From assembly GCA_013698525.1 (NCBI GenBank), contig JACCSM010000200.1:1-5025 (forward strand): a DNA stretch of 5,025 bases, read 5' to 3'. Made by a program: the position numbers and the translations under genes. This stretch comes from Rubrobacteraceae bacterium (GTDB taxonomy: Bacteria > Actinomycetota > Rubrobacteria > Rubrobacterales > Rubrobacteraceae). Within the stretch, counting starts at the first letter, position 1; each line of letters opens with the position of its first letter. Below are positions 1 to 5,025 of this stretch, one piece after another. Under the pieces are notes generated by a model. That model did no database searches, was not told where the DNA came from, and was given only the letters and a program-made list of their open reading frames with translations.

Positions 1-4
1 GGCG

Positions 5-1195
5 GTGAAGCCTGTCGAGAGCCCAGAGCTGGAAGACAAGATCGCGCAGTTGCGCATCCTCTCGTATCCGGATTTCCCCGAGGTGCACGACGTGGACTAC
101 TACTCCGCCCTCTACCGCTGGTATCAGGAACACCCGCTCTCAGGCAAGATGTATCGTTGGGTCGCTGTGACGGAAGAGGGAGAAGTCGTCGGCCACTTGA
201 CGGCGTTCCCGCAGTTCTACAGGATCGACGGCCAGCGGGTCGTCGCCCACACGCCGGGGGACTACATGGTGCTCCCCCAGCACGGTTTCCAGGCCATCAT
301 GCTGATGCGGGCCTTTTTCCGTTCAATCGAGAACTGCGTGGTCTGCGACATGGTGCCGGCGGTGATAAGCGTCGAGACGCGGCTAGGGGCCGAGATGGTC
401 GGCGACCTGCAGTACGCGGCGAAGCTGATGAATGTCTCGCGGCTACCCATGCCCTCCGTCCCGGCGCCGTTGAGGAGGCTCCTCAAACTTCCGCAGCAGT
501 TCGCGCCCGCCCGCGGATTCACCGACAGGCCCGGCGCCGAGGCGCATGAGGTGGAGGAACACGTCGCGCCGCCGGCCCCGCGCAGGCGCGCGCCGATTCC
601 GCGCCCGCTCCAGGGGCTGATGAACAGAGGACTGCAGGCCGTGGACGAGGCACTGGGCAGCGGCCTCGGGGGAGACCTCGAGGCCGAGGTGCTCGACGGG
701 TTCGACGATTCCTTCGACGACTTGTTCGAGAGGGTCGCCGCGGTGGTGCCCTGCCTGGCGGAGAAGGATGCGGCGTTCTTGCGCTGGCGTTATGGTCATG
801 GCTCTCCCCAGGCACCGGTGACGGTGCTCGGGGTGAGGTCAGGAGGGAGTATGCTCGGCTACGCCGTGCTCAAAGCTGCCTTTCACGGTCAAGACGGCTA
901 TATTCTCGACCTGACGACGCTTCCTGGGCGTCAGGACGTCGTGCTGGCCTTGCTCCGCGAGACGGTACGTTCCTTCAGGCGGATGGGTGTACAGATAATA
1001 AGGTACAGGTTCGTGGAGTCGCCCTCTTCGCCGAGGTCCACCGACCTGTGGCGTCTGGGCTTCTTCTTCCGCAGGGGAAGACGCCACAAGCTGCTGGTCA
1101 AGTTCACGGATAGCGGCCTGCACGAGACGACGGGCGACCTCATCAACTGGTCGCTGTCTTTCGGCGACGGCGAAGCAGGCTTCTGGCTCAGATAA
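5..1195 (+). CDS. Two-lobed GNAT-fold acyltransferase-like protein (start may lie upstream)
   Basis: Probably transfers an acyl or aminoacyl group in envelope glycan or metabolite assembly; substrate unknown. The 396 residues look like two GNAT-like halves. The N-terminal half (about 15-145) has a typical opening (LRILSYPDF), the strand pair WVAVTEEGEVVGHLTAFP (52-69) and the region GDYMVLPQHGFQAIMLMRAF (85-104), where acetyl-CoA loop residues normally lie but the R/Q-x-x-G-x-G/A signature is degenerate. A Pro/Arg-rich linker follows (about 150-205). The C-terminal half (about 235-396) has FLRWRYGHG (258-266), GYAVLKAAF (285-293) and a closing NWSLSFGDGEAG (381-392), resembling the FLRWRY...W-GDSD pattern I associate with GNAT proteins of polysaccharide clusters. 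The GTG at 5 has only four bases before it, and the reading frame is open to the window edge, so the true start may be earlier. It is the first visible gene, 13 bases ahead of the ACP. The GNAT call is fairly sure; the donor (CoA, ACP or tRNA) is not. Confidence 0.7.
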   Translation: MKPVESPELEDKIAQLRILSYPDFPEVHDVDYYSALYRWYQEHPLSGKMYRWVAVTEEGEVVGHLTAFPQFYRIDGQRVVAHTPGDYMVLPQHGFQAIMLMRAFFRSIENCVVCDMVPAVISVETRLGAEMVGDLQYAAKLMNVSRLPMPSVPAPLRRLLKLPQQFAPARGFTDRPGAEAHEVEEHVAPPAPRRRAPIPRPLQGLMNRGLQAVDEALGSGLGGDLEAEVLDGFDDSFDDLFERVAAVVPCLAEKDAAFLRWRYGHGSPQAPVTVLGVRSGGSMLGYAVLKAAFHGQDGYILDLTTLPGRQDVVLALLRETVRSFRRMGVQIIRYRFVESPSSPRSTDLWRLGFFFRRGRRHKLLVKFTDSGLHETTGDLINWSLSFGDGEAGFWLR

Positions 1196-1200
1196 GGAGG
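1193..1200 (+). promoter_or_regulatory. Strong Shine-Dalgarno for the ACP gene, overlapping the gene 1 stop
   Basis: TAAGGAGG is a near-complete match to the anti-Shine-Dalgarno complement. Its TAA is the stop codon of the GNAT-like gene, and an 8-base A-rich spacer (CTCAAAAA) leads to the ATG at 1209. It is the strongest ribosome site in the window. This suggests that the carrier protein is made in excess over its neighbours, as is usual for carrier proteins, and that translation is coupled to termination of gene 1. Confidence 0.9.
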
Positions 1201-1208
1201 CTCAAAAA

Positions 1209-1460
1209 ATGGTTTCTAGCAACGGAGATGCGAGGGCCGCCATACGCGGATGGCTCCAGGAGAACGTGACGGGCGGACGCGACGTCCCGAACGACGAGCC
1301 GCTCATAGACAACGGCGTCATGACGTCGCTGCAGACCGTCGAACTCGTCGTGTTCCTCGAGGACACGTTCGGTATCGTCGTAGAGGACGAGGAGTTCGAC
1401 GAGGAGAACTTCGGCTCCGTCGAGGCCATCGCCAGGCTCGTGGAGAGCAAAGCGGCGTGA
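1209..1460 (+). CDS. Acyl carrier protein (phosphopantetheine carrier)
   Basis: Cytosolic carrier that holds an acyl or aminoacyl group as a thioester on a 4'-phosphopantetheine arm. At 83 residues it has the usual single-domain ACP length and is strongly acidic. Helix 1 is about residues 7-20 (ARAAIRGWLQENV), followed by a loop with PLIDNGVMTSLQTVELVVFLED (31-52). Ser40 sits where the arm is attached, at the start of helix 2. The consensus Asp-Ser-Leu is Thr-Ser-Leu here. Helix 2 and the loop FGIVVEDEEFDEENFGSV (54-71) match the ACP fold, with acidic side chains that normally dock partner enzymes. The ATG is chosen because of the strong upstream Shine-Dalgarno. The stop overlaps the GTG of the ligase gene, so the ligase is the obvious loading enzyme and the PLP decarboxylase and flanking transferases are the likely users. 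No phosphopantetheinyl transferase is visible, so one elsewhere in the genome must activate it. Carrier identity is secure; the cargo is unknown. Confidence 0.93.
   Translation: MVSSNGDARAAIRGWLQENVTGGRDVPNDEPLIDNGVMTSLQTVELVVFLEDTFGIVVEDEEFDEENFGSVEAIARLVESKAA
1326..1328 (+). other. Codon of the phosphopantetheine-attachment serine (Ser40 of the ACP)
   Basis: TCG in the context GVMTSLQTVEL. Its position at the start of helix 2, after the P-L-I-D-N-G loop, aligns with the modified serine of the ACP family. The preceding residue is Thr rather than the usual Asp. The assignment follows from motif alignment by eye. Confidence 0.85.
1442..1445 (+). promoter_or_regulatory. Weak ribosome site deciding the ligase start
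   Basis: GGAG lies 11 bases before the GTG at 1457, inside the end of the ACP gene. Spacing is slightly long and the match is modest, so expression probably relies on translational coupling through the GTGA start/stop overlap at 1457-1460. Confidence 0.5.
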
Positions 1461-3046
1461 GATCGCGTCCGGAATTCACGCTCCACGATCTGCTGTACAA
1501 CTCCGTGGCGCGCGACCCGCAGAAAACGGCTGTTGTGGATGGCGATGCCAAGTACACCTACGAGGACCTGGAGCGTGAGAGCGCCGCCCTCGGCGCGACC
1601 CTCGCCGAGGCTGGCGTAGGGAGGGGCGACCGTGTAGGCGTCTACATGGAGAAGTCCTGGGAGGCTATTGTGGCGATGCTAGCCGCCTCGCGCATTGGCG
1701 CAGCCTACGTCAACGTGAACCCCCTGTTCAAAGCTCCGCAGGTCGAGTATCTCGTAGACGACTGTGACATCAGGGTCATGATCGGGGACACCCCGAAGCT
1801 CGAGGAACTCCAGCCGAAGACTGTCGAGACGGCCTTCTACAGGGGCTCGAAGCCAGAAGGACACGCCGCCAGGTCATACGTGGACGTCGCTGGGGCCATG
1901 GAGGGCGAAGGCCGCAAGGAGGACAGGAAGGTCTCCGAGTCGGATCTCGGAACCATACTCTACACCTCGGGATCCACGGGGATGCCCAAGGGCGTCGCGA
2001 CGAGCCAGCGCAACGTGGTGGTAGGGGCCCAGATCGTCTCGACGTACCTAAAGAACACGCCAGAAGACCACATCCTCTCCGCGCTCCCCCTGAACTTCGA
2101 CGCAGGGATGAGCCAGTTCACGACCTCCCTGCGGGTCGGGGCGACCCTTTACCTGCTCCGTTCCAGGCTGCCGGGGGACCTGTTGAAGGCGCTCAGGCGA
2201 CACGAGATCACCGGCCTGACTGGCGTACCGCCCCTGTGGGCGCTCCTGATCCGGGGCGCCAGGTCCATCAGGGAGAAGCCACTCGCGCACCTGCGCTACC
2301 TCGCCAACACAGGAGGGCGGATACCCCAGGCCAACCTCGACGAGCTCAGGGCCCTGCTCGAGCCCTCTGGGACCAGGATCTTCCTCATGTACGGGCTGAC
2401 GGAGGCGTTCCGCTCGACGTACCTCTCGCCCGAGGAGATCCACCGTTCCTCCCCAGAGCAAGGCAACTGCATCGGCAAGGCTATACCGAACACCGAGATC
2501 CTGGTGATAACCAGGGAAGGCAAAGAGGCGGCACCAGGCGAGCCTGGCGAGCTCGTCCACCGCGGCCCCACCGTGGCGATGGGCTACTGGGGCAACGAGG
2601 AGGCGACAAACAGGGCCTACCGCCCGAACCCCCTCGCCCCGCCGGAGCTGCTGGACGTCGAGCGGGTCGTCTACTCCGGGGACACCGTAGAGCGGGACGA
2701 GGAGGGGTACCTGTACTTCCTCGGACGCGAGGACGCCATGATAAAGAACCAGGGCTACCGCCTGAGCCCCGAGGAAGTCGAGAACCTCCTCCTCGGCTCC
2801 GGGCTCGTGCACGAGGCCTGCGCTTTCGGGGTCGAGAATCCTGCCGTCGGGCAGGACGTGATCGCCGTAATCTCCCTGAGGAACGGCAGCGAGGAAGGGG
2901 CCGTGGACAGGGTCAGGGAGTACGCTATAAACAACGGGCCGCCCTACATGGTGCCCAAGGAGATACTCGTCAGGGACGAGCTGCCCAAGACGGGTTCGGG
3001 CAAGATCGACCGCAAGGGGATAAGCAGTGCTTACTCAAACGGATAA
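1457..3046 (+). CDS. AMP-forming acyl/aminoacyl-ACP ligase (adenylate-forming enzyme)
   Basis: Activates a carboxylic acid with ATP to an acyl-adenylate, then passes it to a thiol, here most likely the ACP arm. From GTG 1457 it is 529 residues, normal for a stand-alone enzyme of this superfamily. Visible core motifs: the ATP loop YTSGSTGMPKGV (169-180), YGLTE (312-316), YSGDT with Asp409 (406-410), the hinge GREDAMIKNQGYRLSPEEVE (423-442), and C-terminal PKTGSGKIDRK (510-520) with catalytic Lys516. FDAGMSQ (214-220) lies where amino-acid adenylation domains carry FDxS, and Asp215 could bind an amino group. The MIKxxGYRxSPxEVE hinge resembles the ligase annotated as exosortase A system-associated, also found beside a PLP decarboxylase. 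The open frame extends back to 1250, but that part is the ACP gene read out of frame. GTG 1457 is preferred because the fold starts right after it (EFTLHDLLYNS) and it overlaps the ACP stop. Superfamily is certain; substrate is inferred, and a fatty acid cannot be excluded. Confidence 0.93.
   Translation: MRSRPEFTLHDLLYNSVARDPQKTAVVDGDAKYTYEDLERESAALGATLAEAGVGRGDRVGVYMEKSWEAIVAMLAASRIGAAYVNVNPLFKAPQVEYLVDDCDIRVMIGDTPKLEELQPKTVETAFYRGSKPEGHAARSYVDVAGAMEGEGRKEDRKVSESDLGTILYTSGSTGMPKGVATSQRNVVVGAQIVSTYLKNTPEDHILSALPLNFDAGMSQFTTSLRVGATLYLLRSRLPGDLLKALRRHEITGLTGVPPLWALLIRGARSIREKPLAHLRYLANTGGRIPQANLDELRALLEPSGTRIFLMYGLTEAFRSTYLSPEEIHRSSPEQGNCIGKAIPNTEILVITREGKEAAPGEPGELVHRGPTVAMGYWGNEEATNRAYRPNPLAPPELLDVERVVYSGDTVERDEEGYLYFLGREDAMIKNQGYRLSPEEVENLLLGSGLVHEACAFGVENPAVGQDVIAVISLRNGSEEGAVDRVREYAINNGPPYMVPKEILVRDELPKTGSGKIDRKGISSAYSNG
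3014..3019 (+). promoter_or_regulatory. Ribosome site for the decarboxylase gene, inside the ligase gene
   Basis: AAGGGG lies 7 bases before the GTG at 3027 and within the codons for the ligase C-terminal IDRKGI. Good spacing supports GTG 3027 as the start. No other ATG, GTG or TTG occurs in this frame before the conserved domain begins, and the first ATG (Met48) is inside the domain. Confidence 0.75.
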
Positions 3047-4379
3047 GGCCAACGACCTGGCCGGACGCTTCGGCGGAGAGAGCGGGGGCGAGTTCGCCCC
3101 ATCCGGCGTCCCCATCTCCGGGCTGGCGCAGGAGTACGGGACGCCCTTCTACCTCTACCACGGGGAGATGATCTCGGAGAGGGTCAGCCGTGTCAGGGAG
3201 GCCCTGGGTACGGAGGTCTCCTACTCGGTGAAGGCGAACCCGAGCCTCGGGGTCTGCCAACTAATAGCCTCGGAGCGGGAGGCGGGGGCCGAGGTCGCCT
3301 CCTCGGGGGAACTGGCGGTGGCGCTGGCGGCAGGCTTCGAGCCCGAAGACATCGTCTTCGCGGGTCCAGGTAAGACCGACGACGAGCTCAGACGCGCCAT
3401 CATGGAGAGCATCTTCGCCGTCAACGTCGAGTCTCTGAATGAGATCGACCGCCTCGCCCGTACGGCCCGCGGGATGGGCAAGCGCATCGGGGTGGGACTC
3501 AGGATCAACCCCGCTGCCCAGCTGATGGGCTCCGGGATGCGCATGGGCGGGACAGTCGGGCAATTCGGCATGGACCAGGCGGAGCTCGGGGAGGCGGTAC
3601 ACAGAACGCTGTCCCACCCCGAACTCGCCCTGCGCGGCGTCCACGTCTACACGGCGACCCAGGTCTTCGAGGTCGGACCCCTACTCGAGCACTGCCGCAA
3701 CATACTGGAGATCTCGCAGGAGGCGGCAGACCTCGCCGGTCATCCCCTCGAGATGATCGACTTCGGCGGCGGCTTCGGGGTCCCCTACTTCGAGAAGATG
3801 ACCGAGTTCGACCTTGACGGCTTCGCCGAAGGCTTCCGCGACCTGCTCTCCTCCTATCGCAAGGACCCGCGTCTCGAAGGGTGCCGTTTCCTATTCGAGT
3901 TGGGGCGCTACCTGGTGGCCGACGCCGGCGTCTACGTCACCAGGGTCGTTGACGTGAAGGAGACGAGGGGCAAGACCTTCGTCGTCACGGACGGCGGCAT
4001 GAACCACCACCTCACGGCGACGGGAAACATGGGCCAGGTGTTCAGAAAGGCCTATCCGCTACTCAACCTTACCCGCATGAACGGGGTGCCTGAGGAGGGC
4101 GTTGCGGTGGCTGGCCCCTGCTGCACGCCGCTCGATACGTTCGGTAGCAACATCCCCCTGGCCGCCCCCGAGGCCGGGGATCTGATCGGTGTCTTCTACA
4201 GCGGGGCTTACGGTTTCTCGGCGTCCAACCTGGGCTTCCTGAGCCATCCCACGCCCGCCGAAGTGCTACTCTGGCGGGGCGGGGCGCACCTCCTGCGTGC
4301 CGGCGGCAGGCCCGAGGACGTCTTGGGCGGCCAGAGAGAACTCTCAAGACCTGGAAGGGAATCCAGCGTACCAGGCTAG
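3027..4379 (+). CDS. Fold-type III PLP-dependent decarboxylase (Orn/DAP/Arg decarboxylase family, BtrK-like)
   Basis: Removes the alpha-carboxyl of an amino-acid substrate, probably one carried on the ACP. The 450 residues comprise an N-terminal PLP-binding TIM barrel and a C-terminal beta domain, the usual family length. Lys69 in YSVKANPS forms the Schiff base; EVASSGEL (89-96), IDFGGGFGVPYF (244-255, phosphate-binding Gly-rich loop) and FELGRYLV (290-297, in place of EPGR) follow. GPCCTPLD (363-370) supplies the active-site Cys366 from the partner subunit, and YSGAYGFSASN (391-401) is the C-terminal substrate/PLP motif. The usual HIGSQ motif is VHVYTATQ (205-212), so the PLP-stacking His position appears to be Tyr208. 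DGGMNHHLTATGNMGQVF (322-339) is typical of the subfamily containing BtrK (glutamyl-ACP decarboxylase of butirosin synthesis) and the exosortase A-associated decarboxylases. The gene overlaps the ligase by 20 bases. Family certain, ACP-bound substrate inferred; a free amino acid (diaminopimelate, ornithine) is the main alternative. Confidence 0.9.
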   Translation: MLTQTDKANDLAGRFGGESGGEFAPSGVPISGLAQEYGTPFYLYHGEMISERVSRVREALGTEVSYSVKANPSLGVCQLIASEREAGAEVASSGELAVALAAGFEPEDIVFAGPGKTDDELRRAIMESIFAVNVESLNEIDRLARTARGMGKRIGVGLRINPAAQLMGSGMRMGGTVGQFGMDQAELGEAVHRTLSHPELALRGVHVYTATQVFEVGPLLEHCRNILEISQEAADLAGHPLEMIDFGGGFGVPYFEKMTEFDLDGFAEGFRDLLSSYRKDPRLEGCRFLFELGRYLVADAGVYVTRVVDVKETRGKTFVVTDGGMNHHLTATGNMGQVFRKAYPLLNLTRMNGVPEEGVAVAGPCCTPLDTFGSNIPLAAPEAGDLIGVFYSGAYGFSASNLGFLSHPTPAEVLLWRGGAHLLRAGGRPEDVLGGQRELSRPGRESSVPG

Positions 4380-4406
4380 TGTGGTAGATGGATGTCCAGA
4401 CCACGT

Positions 4407-4411
4407 GAGGG
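4407..4411 (+). promoter_or_regulatory. Ribosome site deciding the FemAB gene start
   Basis: GAGGG lies 7 bases before the GTG at 4419. The in-frame ATG at 4392 has no comparable purine-rich site before it, so the GTG is preferred. Confidence 0.6.
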
Positions 4412-4418
4412 TCCGAAC

Positions 4419-5025
4419 GTGAACCGCCCCCCGGCGAGCACCACCGCGCCGTACACGGTGAGGGAGGTCAGTGACGTCGCCCCGTCAGGGTGGGACGGCT
4501 GGCTCCGCAACTCGCCGGGGGGCGGGCACGTCCTGCAGAGCCACGCGTGGGGCGAGTTCAAACGGCGCTACGGGTGGAGGCCTCTGCGCCTGGTGCTCGA
4601 GAGGGGCGGCGAGGTGGCCGGGGCAGGGCAGTTCCTCGCCTATAACACCATGCCCGTCCCCGGCTTCCTGATGTACTGCTCCAAAGGTCCCTGGTTGCCC
4701 TGGGAAGACGAGGAGGCCGTCAGGGCCTTCTTCAGGGGCGTGGCCGATGTGGCCGGAGAAGCGGGTGCGCATACCCTCAAGATCGAACCCGAAGTCCCCG
4801 GACGAAGCGTTGATGTGAAAGCCCTGCTAGAGGAAATCGGTTTCCACGAGGCCCGCTACGCCCTCAACTTCGACACCACCGTCACCGTGGACCTGAGCCC
4901 CCCTGAGGAGGAGTTGCTCGCGAAGATGAGGAAGTCCACGCGCTACGGCGTCCGAAAGGCCGCGAGGGAGGGCGTCGAGGTGGTCGAGCCCGAGGACTTC
5001 GAAGGTGCATGGGAGACGTTCTACG
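4419..5025 (+). CDS. FemAB/FemX-type aminoacyltransferase, 3' end beyond window
   Basis: Members of this family use a double GNAT fold to transfer amino acids, classically from aminoacyl-tRNA, to peptidoglycan stem peptides or other envelope acceptors. The visible 202 residues hold the first GNAT lobe: HVLQSHAWGEFKRRYGW (37-53, the family's LQ-x-x-x-W-x-x-F-K pattern), VAGAGQFLAYNTMPVPGF (66-83), YCSKGPWLPW (86-95, equivalent to the usual Y-x-P-R-G-P), and KMRKSTRYGVRKAAREGV (169-186), the basic helix typical of FemAB proteins. There is no signal peptide or membrane segment, so it probably acts at the inner face of the membrane. The start is GTG 4419; ATG 4392 in the same frame would add nine residues but lacks a ribosome site. 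The gene starts 39 bases after the decarboxylase and in the same reading frame. Context suggests it transfers the product made by the ligase, ACP and decarboxylase, which would make its donor unusual for the family. The family call is good; the acceptor and donor are unknown. Confidence 0.85.
   Translation, partial: MNRPPASTTAPYTVREVSDVAPSGWDGWLRNSPGGGHVLQSHAWGEFKRRYGWRPLRLVLERGGEVAGAGQFLAYNTMPVPGFLMYCSKGPWLPWEDEEAVRAFFRGVADVAGEAGAHTLKIEPEVPGRSVDVKALLEEIGFHEARYALNFDTTVTVDLSPPEEELLAKMRKSTRYGVRKAAREGVEVVEPEDFEGAWETFY

Noticed and set aside
1386..1412. Short direct repeat GACGAGGAG...TTC in the ACP gene
   Set aside because: It encodes the acidic E/D-rich segment (DEEFDEENF) normal for carrier proteins and is explained by codon preference.
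1250..1456. Possible longer N-terminus of the ligase, open back to 1250
   Set aside because: These codons are the ACP gene read in another frame and give an Arg-rich low-complexity peptide with no ligase homology. The adenylation fold begins just after GTG 1457.
2048..2812. Long minus-strand open frame of 254 codons opposite the ligase
   Set aside because: It is a shadow of high-GC coding DNA. Every canonical ligase motif is on the + strand here, and the minus-strand translation shows no recognisable domain.
2236..3171. 311-codon + strand open frame overlapping ligase and decarboxylase
   Set aside because: Its translation is Arg/Gly/Pro-rich, typical of out-of-frame GC-rich DNA, and it crosses two well-supported genes.
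4381..4404. Small inverted repeat GTGGT...ACCAC in the gap before the FemAB gene
   Set aside because: A 5-bp stem with a 14-base loop and no T-tract is too weak for a terminator or a convincing regulatory hairpin.
4402..4407. CACGTG palindrome upstream of the FemAB gene
   Set aside because: A single six-base palindrome is expected by chance in GC-rich DNA and overlaps the ribosome site; there is no second half-site or promoter.
4392..4418. Alternative ATG start for the FemAB gene
   Set aside because: It is in frame but lacks a purine-rich ribosome site, whereas GTG 4419 has GAGGG at good spacing. It is kept only as a less likely option.
4059..4772. Several minus-strand open frames and one + strand frame (4471-4671) near the FemAB start
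   Set aside because: They are short, lack ribosome sites and domains, and are explained by the decarboxylase and FemAB genes on the + strand.

Overview
The window is a densely packed, high-GC stretch of bacterial DNA with five genes, all on the + strand and spaced like one operon. Frequent AGG arginine codons, GTG starts and strong GC bias at third positions suggest a high-GC actinobacterium, perhaps a Rubrobacter-like lineage. That placement rests on style of sequence only and is tentative. No RNA gene, mobile element, CRISPR array, promoter or terminator is visible, so the operon probably begins before base 1 and continues past base 5025.

Layout: (1) 5-1195, a two-lobed GNAT-fold acyltransferase-like protein. 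(2) 1209-1460, a small acidic acyl carrier protein (ACP), read from a near-perfect Shine-Dalgarno that overlaps the stop codon of gene 1. (3) 1457-3046, an AMP-forming acyl/aminoacyl ligase that starts inside the ACP stop (GTGA overlap). (4) 3027-4379, a fold-III PLP-dependent decarboxylase that overlaps the ligase by 20 bases. (5) 4419 to beyond the window end, a FemAB-type aminoacyltransferase, cut off by the window. The longest non-coding gap is 39 bases, so there is no gene-free stretch to describe.

How the genes may work together (inference): the ligase activates a carboxylic acid, probably an amino acid, and loads it onto the phosphopantetheine arm of the ACP. The PLP enzyme decarboxylates the tethered residue or its free precursor. 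One or both flanking GNAT-fold transferases (gene 1 and the FemAB protein) then pass the product to an amine or hydroxyl acceptor on a cell-envelope glycan, peptide or secreted metabolite. The closest chemical precedent I know is BtrJ/BtrI/BtrK in butirosin biosynthesis, where glutamate is loaded on a carrier protein and decarboxylated there. The ligase and decarboxylase also resemble the pair of 'exosortase A system-associated' enzymes found in exopolysaccharide/PEP-CTERM loci of Gram-negative bacteria, which also often carry FemAB and GNAT proteins. No exosortase or PEP-CTERM protein is in this window. The set looks like a transplanted or parallel version of that module, with product and acceptor unknown.
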